Source of the DNA: Reticulascus tulasneorum
Lineage: Eukaryota; Ascomycota; Sordariomycetes; Glomerellales; Reticulascaceae
Length of the DNA: 64,000 nucleotides
Direction: 5' to 3'
NCBI GenBank assembly: GCA_001557505.1
Contig: LSAX01000007.1
Coordinates: 930,001 to 994,000 of the forward strand
Part shown: in pieces, positions 34,234 to 43,726 of the stretch
Position numbering within the stretch: the stretch's first letter is position 1
Layout: each line of letters begins with the position of its first letter
Translations under genes and position numbers: made by a program
The notes under the pieces: model-generated
Database searches by the model: none
The model's input: the letters and a program-made list of their open reading frames with translations, nothing else
What the model was told of the DNA's origin: nothing

Positions 34234-35941
34234 TTACAAGTTCTCCAAAGTCAGCCACTTTCCTACACGTCTGTTCCCTGGTACACACTTCCAGGAACAA
34301 CCTCGACGCATAAAAGGAATAGCCTTCTCTTGCGGGTTATCACTCCAGGGCATGTAGCGCAGCCCTTCCTTTTCGGATTCCCTAACTATGCTCGCCATCT
34401 CCCACCATTCCACCCACTGCGTCGTAGGCACAACATGCAGTCTCCTGCACTGCGAACATGTCAGGCCGCCGCTCTCACGCTGTTCCATAGCGCATTCGAG
34501 CAACCGGCGAAGGTGTGACGGTGAGTCCGGAGCGCACCATGTAAGCTCGTCAAGTAGCTGGCTGCGATAACAGCTTCGTAATATAAGTTCAAGAAGACTA
34601 GGGACTCGGCTCCCCTGCGGATTGAACATGCTTCTCGCCGTGGACTTTGATTGGTACGGAGCCGAGGACGGCGGCGAGGTCGATTGCCCATTGGATTGTT
34701 CCACTTCGACCTGGATGATCCCCGCAACCTCCTCGTCGAAACGAAACTTGGAATATACGATGCCCGTGCTATCAGAATACTGTATCGGAGAACGTGATAA
34801 AAACCTGGCTGCAACCGAATCGACGATTGACCCAACATGCTGAACTAAAATCGTCTCATCTGCCCCAGGGTGCTCGCTCAGCATCCTGAGGTCAATAAGA
34901 GCCTCTCGTCTGGCCTCTTCAACAGACTTGATCCTTCTATCTAAATCGGATTCCTGTACTTGATTCTCTGCCCAGGTTTGGAGTTCTCCCTGGGACTGAA
35001 TTAGATGAGGGAGTCGATCCGGTTGATGAAAATCATTGCCCTGCACACGGAGATTCCTCATCTTGCTTGGGGTTGCAATCAAGTCCAGGAGCTCTGCCGG
35101 CAGATAGCGCAACGAGTTTTGTGAAAGATTCAAAGCCTCTAGGTTCCTTAGATTGCAGACGGCTGGCGGTAGTTCTTTCAGCCCACAGCCACGAAGACTG
35201 AGCACAGTGAGGTGTTCCAGGCTGAAGACCGCGCCAGGAACTCGTGCGAGAAGATTGCCTGATAGATAAAGCTTGATGGACGGGTCTTTCGGTTCAAACG
35301 GCACGCCTTTGGTTACGACAGGAATACAAGACAGCTCTGATAGCCGACTAATGGTGGCATTTGAGACGTACTCCAAGCCCATAGAGCTAGAGCTTGTTAA
35401 TGACTATAGACAGTGGTATCGCTAGTGGTACTCACGATAGATCAACGGCTTCAGTCCCGTCTTCGATACAGACCTGTATCCTTTGTCGTGCTATTTCCTC
35501 GGCCGGAGAGATGGCTTGCCGGAGAGGGGCCTGAACCAAGTGGGGGATTTTGGACAACATGGGCGGGTTGAAATCTTCAATGCTCTCGTCGCCATCTGTA
35601 CTGTCGCTACCCATCCATACTCCACTGTCGAAATGACGCTTCAAGGTTCTCTTGGGTTTGGGTAGTGGTCTAGACTCTTCGAAGGATGAGTCCGACGAAG
35701 TCGGCTGTTGCTGATACCACGATCCAATGTACCGACGTTTCCGACGGCCCTCCATGTAATTATCGAGCGCCGGGTCATCGTCGCTTGAAAATATGGCCGG
35801 ATCACTCGAGGTGGAAAACAATGGCGGCGCATTAGAGGAACGTCTGGTCCGAACGCGTTTCCTCGGATTGTGGCTGAAGCTCTGGGTCTGCTCGTTCCAC
35901 GAGACAGCAGGCAAAAAGGGCAAACCTGGTTCTTCTGCCAT
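34234..35941 (-). CDS. Leucine-rich repeat protein
   Basis: Exon 1 35941-35436, intron 35435-35387 (49 bp, GTGAGT..CTCTAG), exon 2 35386-34234; 552 residues. Residues 1-165 are polar and basic (RKRVRTRR, RRKRRYIGSW) and probably disordered, possibly with nuclear localisation signals. Residues from about 165 to 290 carry consecutive leucine-rich repeats of the LxxLxLxxNxL type: KLYLSGNLLARVP, VLSLRGCGLKELP, ALNLSQNSLRYLP and LRVQGNDF. The C-terminal half is less repetitive and contains a CSQCRRLHV segment that may bind metal with nearby cysteines. LRRs mediate protein-protein contacts; the partner is unknown. The start at 35941 (MAEEPGLPFLP) is preferred over the upstream in-frame ATG at 36163 because the extra residues have no coding-like composition. 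Homologous LRR proteins of unknown function are common in filamentous ascomycetes. Confidence 0.8.
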
Positions 35942-36630
35942 TGTGACTACAAAAATTGAGGGAATCAAAATCAAATCGCAACAGACAACCACAGCGATTG
36001 AGATGTCTTCACAAGCTGTCGAGGCAAGGTGCGAAGGGTAAGAAAGTGGTGAGACGCGTCCTGGCCGTTTGTAAGTGACGGAAGTGGGGTCACGCACGAA
36101 GTAAACATACCTAGGAAGGTAAAGCTTCCCCCACACTGAGCTCTCCCCCAATGCACGGACCAAATCCAGGGTCCAGAATCAATCAAATGACGACAGGCAA
36201 GCTGGAGAAGACAAATGACTTCTTTGCTTTATGATGCATGGACGGAAATTTCTAATGGCTACTTAGCTGACTAAACCTAAGTGCTATTAGATATGAACCT
36301 GTATAACCAATGCTCTGCATCAGAGTTGACGAGGTACTTCAATATTGGGCCATGTTCATCCTGTCCAATGCCCGGAATGCTTCCACAAGTCAATTCGGAA
36401 GCATCGAATGTGCATATGGAACCAAGCTTAGCTCATAATCCTCAGGCAAGCAAGATTTCCCGCAAGACACCTGGAAACGCCGTGGGCCTCTAGTTTGATG
36501 TCGCCTCGACAATACGGTGCTTCTATCTAGCTTCGTCCGTTGGCCATCATCCACTCCATTCTCCGGATATGGAGATTTTGCTTGCATGGTTGGCGTTCAC
36601 CTCTTTCCCCGGGGGTTAAATTCTCAAGTC
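35942..36630. other. Intergenic stretch between tandem minus-strand genes
   Basis: About 690 bp: promoter of the LRR gene and 3' end of the phosducin-like gene. No further gene is seen. Confidence 0.55.
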
Positions 36631-37474
36631 TCAATCCCAGTCATCATCATCATCATCCTTGCCAGATCTTTGTTTTTGACTGCTCTTGATGGTTTTGTTC
36701 AGACCCCGCTCATCCTCCGCATCTTCGACTTCTCTTCGCCGCTTCACCACCCTCATATCGTTCTCGGGAATGGCGCCAACCTCGACAAGTAGGTTATCGA
36801 TATTGAGCATGTTCATTTTTACTCCTCCTACCGTTGCAAGCGTTACTACTTGCGTGACGATGTCCCCATTCCTGTAAACCAGTATTGTGGGGCAGTTTCT
36901 CTCGGGATAGTTCTCGATGGCTTTGTCTGCTCGCATCTCGCAGAACTTGATGTCGCCGTATTCCCCTGCTGCTTGTCTCCACAGCTCAGACAAAACTCGA
37001 GACTCGACATTCGTACCGACTGAGGATGTGAGGTTGACAAATACTGGCCCGTTGTTCGATGCATCCGTTACCTCTCGAGCATAATCCGGTTTGGAAAGCG
37101 GATAGACGGTGCCATGTATGGACTTCTTCGTCAGGTTGGTCAGTTCCTTCATCCTGCGTTGGCGGTATTGCTCGAGAAAGGCCTCGTCCTCATCGTCCTC
37201 AAGCTCGTCCAGTTCGTCAAGATCCTTGCCCTCTAACCTGTTTTCATGGGCTAGGCGACGACCTTCTAGAATTGCTTCTTCGATCATGGGCGTGGGACTC
37301 GGCGGCTTCTCGGGAATGACTCCATGCTTTCTTAATATCTCGTTCCTAGACGAAAACCCTCAGTTAGAATGGACGTTGTTAACGATGCACCAACGATCAG
37401 GGACTGTACCATTCCGTGTCTGCATTTGGATCATCAATAGGCACAGCTATTCTTTGGTCCGCGGGTGCTGCCAT
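36631..37474 (-). CDS. Phosducin-like protein (PhLP2/Plp2 type)
   Basis: Phosducin-like proteins of this class assist the CCT chaperonin in folding actin, tubulin and cell-cycle clients in the cytosol. Exon 1 37474-37410, intron 37409-37346 (64 bp, GTACAG..TCTAG), exon 2 37345-36631; 259 residues, the usual length. The N-terminal part holds the helix with TEWNEILRKHGVIP and KPPSPTP, typical of PhLP2 proteins. A highly acidic helix follows (DLDELDELEDDEDEAFLEQYRQRR), then the thioredoxin-like domain (VFVNLTSS, KFCEMRADKAIENYPERNCPTILVYRNGD) without the redox CxxC. The tail is basic and ends in six Asp residues and WD. The start follows from the conserved MAAPADQRIAVPIDDPNADTEW exon. Divergent with RPS27, 548 bp apart. 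Confidence 0.9.
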
Positions 37475-38022
37475 TGCGGGCCGATATAGAGCTTTTACAC
37501 CACGAATAGCAAGTTGAAGAGTCCCAGGAAGAATTGAAGCTTAGAAATTGATCAAGATGAGTGCGCCAAAGATATTGATCCCAAATTCGGTAACCTAGTC
37601 TTTAGCAGGAACAACAGCTGCCTGATACCAGGAATACGTATACCAGCGGCCGTGGCGCAAATGGAAATCCTCAGGTGAATAGCTCGGCCCCACTACGAAC
37701 CGCGGGGCAACGGCGTTAACGCCGAAACTTAAAGCTCCTCTGCAGATCCTCCAATCATTGCCCTAGTTTCGTCGGGGTCACGTGCTGGGGCAGGAAACCC
37801 TACTAAACTAGGCCGGAAACAACCTTTTCGCCATTTGCAGGCGAAAGGAGGAGAACAATTTACTCGAACCCCCATTGCCACCGAACTTTTCCTTCACTTC
37901 ACCTCATCACCGCCTACCTCCCTGCGAGCAACAAGTCTGCCCTCCACACCAACAGATTTTGTCAGGCATCTCCTCGCTCGCACCGAAACTCAATCAAGGA
38001 ACATCTGATCAAATCAGCCAAG
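37475..38022. promoter_or_regulatory. Divergent promoter of phosducin-like and RPS27 genes
   Basis: This 548-bp region must drive both genes. It contains an E-box CACGTG at 37779-37784 and a telobox-like AAACCCTA at 37795-37802, an element often seen in promoters of fungal ribosomal protein genes. No TATA box is evident on the RPS27 side, as expected for that class. Motif roles are inferred. Confidence 0.45.
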
Positions 38023-38534
38023 ATGGTAAGAGCTCACCGCCATTGTTTTGGTTCCTCCCCAGAGACACGTGTGTGAAAATGTCGAAGACCCCGACCGGGA
38101 GGCTTACGCCTCGAGGACATTCGAAGAGGAGGATTAGGTGGTGATCAATGACTGGGGTGATGGATTGATGGGATTTGGCCTTGAAAACTTCATGGTGGAG
38201 TGTTGTGCTGATGGATTTTGTCGCTCAGGTTCTCGCCGTTGATCTCCTCAACCCCTCTCCTGCCGCGGAGGCCCGCAAGCACAAGCTCAAGGTACGTTTC
38301 CCATGCAACTCATCTCCCCATGAGCCTCGTACTCACAGCACTCGTTTCTAGACCCTCGTGCCTGCTCCCCGATCCTTCTTCATGGACGTCAAGTGCCCCG
38401 GCTGCTTCACGATCACCACCGTCTTCTCCCACGCCCAAACCGTTGTCATCTGCCAAGGCTGCACAACAGTGCTTTGCCAACCGACGGGTGGCAAGGCCAG
38501 ATTAACCGAGGGTTGCTCTTTCCGAAGAAAGTAG
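38023..38534 (+). CDS. rps27: 40S ribosomal protein S27
   Basis: Component of the small ribosomal subunit (eS27). Three exons: 38023-38025 (the ATG alone), intron 38026-38228 (203 bp), exon 38229-38291, intron 38292-38351 (60 bp), exon 38352-38534; 82 residues, the normal size. The sequence reads [20 protein letters not shown], then the conserved [16 protein letters not shown]. The zinc ribbon is complete: CPGC near residue 37 and CQGC near 56. The C terminus TEGCSFRRK is typical. The first exon contains only the initiator codon, an arrangement found in several fungal ribosomal protein genes. No defect seen. Confidence 0.95.
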
Positions 38535-40349
38535 ACTGTCTATGACGGTTTTCCTTTCTTTGGGTAGTCATGACTTCTACGGTTCATCACTGGTGGTACA
38601 TCTCGGATCTGCAAAAAGCTCCTGCGACATGGGCGTATAGACAACTCTTTACACAGACTATCAGAGTCTGCTGTCCGAACATAATCAGACACCGTTGCGG
38701 ATAGAAGATGGATATCCAAAAATTCCTCGACAAGAACAGGGGCGTTTGGGGTCTCCGGATATCTTAGCATCAATCGACGCAATTTTCCTACATCGTCTTT
38801 CATCGAAAATCCCTTTGAGCTTTGTATTAAGAGATCGTTTTGTCTCTGCATGGGGGAATGGCTGGAAATGGCTATTCCACATGAGTGTCTATGATGGTTG
38901 GCGGGCGGTGGCCTTGCCTCCTAGATGCGAGGACGTGGAATCGGCTGATTGAGGATCGCTACATACCCAAGTGCAGTGGATCGGGGAGGATAGGCACTGT
39001 GCTTTGCGAAATTCAATGGATTCCACGTAGGGTCGGCCGAATCCCTGTTGGCGTGAACTGTGAATGTAGTGATGAACTGCGTGACTCCTCATGGGCCGGT
39101 GACACGGCGATACGTCTAGCCCATAGGCTGCAAGCCTCAGCCTCCAATCCGCGAGCTCTTTTCTTCGTCCTTCGTCCCGAATTCCCGGCTTTGAGAATCT
39201 TTTGGGTGCTATATTTTTCCTTGGGCTGCCCGCCTAAGGTATCTTCAAGTGCAAAGGCCACCTGAGGTGTGCTTGCGTTGAAGCACCTGCCACCTTATGG
39301 ACCCAACTCGACGGGTGCATTCATTGTTAAACGCCATTCAGCCGCAACACATGAGTCTCTCAACGCGGAAGGTGTGACCATGTTAATAAATTTCAGATAC
39401 AGTAAATTACAAGACACACATGTGGTCCAACCTCGGGGTGTGTTCTTGCGCCAGTACGGCGTCCGACGAAGAGTCAGACAGGCTCCGAGGGGATCGTGCT
39501 AGTACCTGATAGCATGGCTAAAGCATCCTACGACTTTCCCGGAAGCCGACTTTCCCCATCAGCTCAAGTGAGGACTCTCGCTGAGTGTTCCGTTGTATGG
39601 AGATCCCTGGTAGGGATGTGTAAGCTTCAGTACCTTGGCACCGGAATGATCGTCATCTGCCCACTGGTTGCGATGAGCAGGGAATGTGTATCTCCGTTAG
39701 CTGGATGTATACGAGTTACGGAAACTCAAGGAAATGCTGGACTCCCATATAAACGTCACCATGTCACATTAATCCAGACAAAGAGCATTGTCTTCCTTCG
39801 ATCCATCCATGAACTTGGTCAATCTGAGTGCATCCTGACGGATCTCCAATCATTGACGCCCTTTGTCAGCCTACCTTAATCAAAGGGGGTGAGCGCCGGC
39901 ATAAAAAGCCTGACGGCACCCGCAGCCGCTAAGAGAAGCACTGTAACACGCTCCAACCACGAAAAAACACGCTTCCAGACGCGGGATTGATTTTCGGGGT
40001 CCGGCTCCCTTTATCTCCCCCCACATCCCCCAAGATCCAATCTTGTTTCTGATCTCCCAGCCTCCCTCCCCCTTGCTAGCAAAACCTGCCAATTCGCATG
40101 ACGACTTCGTCCACCTTGCGTCACTCTTCGATTTCGACATTCGAATACAGGCAGACTGCAAATTCCATTCGGATATTGTGTGGAAAGAAGTATCTACTCC
40201 TGACGAGTTTCGAGTAAGACGACCCGCTTGGCCACGGATCGGAGATATAGGATCCGGGACACCCATCACGAAACGGAGAAGACGTCACGCTGGCCTGGAC
40301 GTGGACTTTCGAGATCCCCCTGCGCTGCATCTCGGGCAATAGCATCACA
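38535..40349. other. Intergenic stretch, no gene seen
   Basis: About 1.8 kb between two plus-strand genes. Several short frames on both strands have no family and no splice support. The last 300 bases are C-rich and likely the leader and promoter of the gene at 40350. Confidence 0.5.
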
Positions 40350-41066
40350 ATGTCTGGCCCTCGAACAAAACGACAGTTTGCCGGCGCATCAAGCGACCCG
40401 AGTCAGCGCCATATCACCTCGTTCTTCGGTCCCCGCCAAGGATCCAACTCTACATCGCCTGCCAGTCCACAACCAATTCTCCCGCCGACAGTCCAATCCA
40501 ATCTACTGAGCGTCGGCATGCGTGTACGCAAGTCTGTGCCGGAGGGTTACAAGACGGGCGGCCATAGCAGCTTCAAGCTCTGGACAGACGGTGACGAATT
40601 CACCAGCACACGAGCCTCTCCAGCACCAATTGTCACACAGCGGGAACTGCTCCCGTTCTGCGGGATCCACAGTGTAGGCGGCCTGGCTTCACAACCAACC
40701 TTCGAGGAAGACGTGCCCTCGCTCGACGATATCCCGGGCCTGACCAGCTCGCAAGACAGCATGGACAGTAGAGCCAGCGTTGACTCGTCCCGCAGCCGGA
40801 AACGCATCTACGATGATCAGGACGCAAGCGATGCCCCAATGCGCCTATGGCGGGACCGCAATGCGTGGCTGGATGGGGAGATTAGCCCGCGGAGTTTGGT
40901 GCCCGTGGGGTGGGGGAATGCGCGGCCAATGGCTGTGCCGAGGAAGAATCGGCGCAAGGTGGCAATCGCGAGCATAGACGGCGTGGGCCAGGAGAACATG
41001 GCGGTGGATGACTTCGAGGAGGCCGACTTCCTCGTCGGCATGGATATGGATATGAGTGATGTTTGA
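40350..41066 (+). CDS. Ribonucleotide reductase inhibitor, Spd1/Dif1-like, with PIP box
   Basis: Intronless, 238 residues. Two motifs identify it. First, QRHITSFF at about residues 19-26 is a PCNA-interacting (PIP) box, Q-x-x-I-x-x-F-F, followed by a basic residue three positions on; such boxes can also act as degrons read by CRL4-Cdt2 on chromatin-bound PCNA. Second, GMRVRKSVPEGYKTG at about 55-70 is the Hug-type motif of the Sml1/Dif1/Spd1 group, which binds ribonucleotide reductase or controls its small-subunit localisation. The rest is low-complexity with acidic patches (EEDVPSLDDIPGL) and an acidic C terminus (MDMDMSDV). Expected role: limiting dNTP synthesis outside S phase or damage, with destruction in S phase; inferred from the yeasts. 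Longer than the yeast proteins (about 120-135 residues). Convergent with Gemin2, 224 bp apart. Confidence 0.8.
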   Translation: MSGPRTKRQFAGASSDPSQRHITSFFGPRQGSNSTSPASPQPILPPTVQSNLLSVGMRVRKSVPEGYKTGGHSSFKLWTDGDEFTSTRASPAPIVTQRELLPFCGIHSVGGLASQPTFEEDVPSLDDIPGLTSSQDSMDSRASVDSSRSRKRIYDDQDASDAPMRLWRDRNAWLDGEISPRSLVPVGWGNARPMAVPRKNRRKVAIASIDGVGQENMAVDDFEEADFLVGMDMDMSDV

Positions 41067-41290
41067 GTACGGCTGTCGGGAATTTGTGTACATCAAGGGA
41101 CTTGGGCATGGAATTGTGTAGGCATCGGCATTTTGGGAAAGCGTTTTGGGGCAAGCAGCGAATTTGTCCACATCCTAGCAAGAGCTGCATTTTGGGGACA
41201 GTTTATACCATTGTATAGGATTACCGTGCTATGAACGCGGTGGCGACTTGAATACATTCGTTCTATCACGAACTTTTTCTCATTATACAC

Positions 41291-42870
41291 TTACATTCCG
41301 GTGAACGGGTCTCGAAACTCGAGGAGATCTCGTTGTCCGTAGAACTCACCCGCGACTGTGAGGATCATGTTCAGCGTGGCCCGCATATTCATCCGGGCTC
41401 GTATCGTAGCGGCTTCCGCCTGGCCATCTCCCTCTATGGGCTCTTCTTCTGCAAATGGGGGCTCATCCGCGGCGTCGAGTTGAGCAAGGAGTCTAGCCTT
41501 GACTGCATCCAAGTCTTCTGCGGTTTTAGGGGGAAGCTCTTCATCCTCAACCTCTCCTTCTTCCATGTCCTCCGCGTTGGAGACTTCCATGGGCTCTGAC
41601 ATTTGCTCCTCGTCAATTTCGCCTTCTTCGGCAGTTGTGTCACCATTAGTAGCAGTCTTAACGGGCTTCAACGGAGGCGTAGGTGTAATACCAACCCCGT
41701 CATTTCGCTCTTCGACGTTCATGTCCCGCAGGACATCCTCATCGTCGGAGCTATCGTCCACAGCCTCATGAACGCCGAGGTCGGCACCTTCCTCTTCCAA
41801 CGCCTCTCGCAGATTCGCCATATCAGCCAGGCTCTGCATCATGAGCACTGATCGTCTGCCCAGGTCTCGAATCCAGCCTATCTCGGCATAGTTGAGCTCG
41901 CCTCGTTCTGGGAGTCTGGCAAGCAAGGCCCATAGCCAACGACTAGTCCGCTCTCTGAGTTCACACCCACGTCGAAGGAACTTGCCTCCCATGAGAACCC
42001 TTAGAATGCGCAGCACGCTATCTTTGTCCATGGAGGCGATTTGCGACGGGAACGGATCCGTGCTGCGAAGACGGTGACTCCAGATGGCAAACGCGGAGCT
42101 GCGAGGGCCAAAGGCGCCGACATAAGGGCTATGTGTTTTCGGCAAGGCTGAAACCAATTCTGCGGGCGGGTCAGTTTGTAGAGTTCCGCGAAGAGCGCAG
42201 AAGTGGTCCATTATAGAAGCGAAGTATGCCTCGTGGATGGCAGCCTCCGGGTCTTCCTCGTAGCCATCCGCGTTGTCTTCATCCACGTCCATGTACAGAT
42301 CTCCCTCATCCCACTCATCCGGCCGTGCAATGTATGCGCCATCTTGGTACCATCCTCGGAAGTCGCTCGTACTCGAATCGTGGAGTCCTCGATCAGGCGC
42401 GGTTTCCGAGTCGCCGTCAATCTCCCCCTCGTCTTCCTCGTTTGGAGCAGTCGCAGGTTGGAAGCCTTTGGGTAATTGCGGACCTATGGGGATCTTGGGA
42501 GCGACGAGAAGATGGGGGATTGCAGTAGCTTCGTGCCTAGAATACTCACCATATCAGCATTGCTGCACTAGATCGGAGGAACATGTTCAGCACAAAGCAG
42601 GTCAAGGACAAGGGTTCATGCTGGGGGTTCTTACCTCACAGATCTGAGATATGCCATCGCATCTGCGTCATCTTCAAACTCCAGCTCGGCATCCACAGGA
42701 ATGGTGGTCGCGTCTTCGAACGAGGAAAAGACATATTTCTGGCCCCATGTCACGTCTACGTGAGAATTTTGATGTGGCCGAGACTTGGAGTTGGTGTGGT
42801 TCTTCTTGCGTTTGTTCGCGGGCTCGACTTCCTCGCTGTCGGAAGTTACATAGGTTCTTTTTGTTGCCAT
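41291..42870 (-). CDS. Gemin2 / SIP1-like SMN complex protein
   Basis: Gemin2 holds the Sm-protein pentamer during assembly of spliceosomal snRNPs in the SMN complex. Exon 1 42870-42635, intron 42634-42537 (98 bp, GTAAGA..TTCTAG), exon 2 42536-41291; 493 residues. N-terminal LPKGFQP at about residue 100 matches the segment that runs along the Sm ring in known Gemin2, and GAYIARPDEWDE follows. The helical C-terminal domain is clear: FAIWSHRLRS, RTSRWLWALLARLP, EIGWIRDLGRRSVLMM and, at the very end, MNMILTVAGEFYGQRDLLEF, which corresponds to the last helix and RD motif of the family. Between the last two helices lies an acidic insert of about 130 residues (EEGEIDEEQM, MEEGEVEDEELPP) absent from animal Gemin2 (about 280 residues). 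Identification rests on the C-terminal pattern. Confidence 0.8.
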
Positions 42871-43726
42871 TATGGACTCCGAAACTGTAATGTATGAGAG
42901 CATCCAATTTCTGCTTTTGCAAATCGAAGCCTTGACTGCGACAAAGTGAAGAAGTTCAGCAGAGCTTTAATTATCCTTGGAGCCTATGGTGGCCTAAGCT
43001 AGCACGCGACGGCGGACCCCTGTAGATTTTGATGACAGGGGTCCTTGCAGCCAAACTTTAATGGACTCGCATGTGTTAGCTAATCAATAAGTAGTAGTCC
43101 GTCCTTCATCACCAGTTCAAATCTTGTAAGTGAGGATTTCTATGCAACAGGAATAAGCTTATAGCACTATATAGTATGTTTATTTTGGCCGATATTTATC
43201 ACACCCTGGAGTCAGCATATTATGCTCAAAATACCCTCTCAAATAGACCAAGTAGAGGTTGCCTCCGCGAAAGAGAAATGGCATTATTAATTAGATGTGC
43301 AACGCCTCAGATGCGTTCAGACTTTGTTCTCATGCAAACTCGGGGGCTGGACTCATCTTGCTGAAGCGACGGTGAATGTCCTGAGCCGTATCGTTTTCAA
43401 AGCAGTGACAGCACTCCCCGTTGATTTGTTCCATGTATATCTCGCCATGCGGCAAACTGAAGCGGCAAGTTGCCAGTTCTGTGTACGACTTAGAACATCC
43501 CACCAGTTCTTTAGTTTGCAGCAATAGTAGCTCCACTTGAACTTGAGAATGGAATAATCAACGTTCAGGGTTCGCATGGTACAGTAGGTCGTGGGAAGTT
43601 CGAATAACGTTCGTTCAAGGACTTGCCCTTGAGAGTCTCAGACATCTACGGAATCCGTGCCAGAGCTTGCCACGGTTGCGATATTCGTCTTTCCCGGCTC
43701 CAAGAAAGCCAGTTTTAGCGACTTGA
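42871..43726. other. Intergenic stretch, no gene seen
   Basis: About 860 bp between the Gemin2 start and the 3' end of the NLR gene. AT-rich patches around 43070-43270; no supported gene. Confidence 0.55.
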
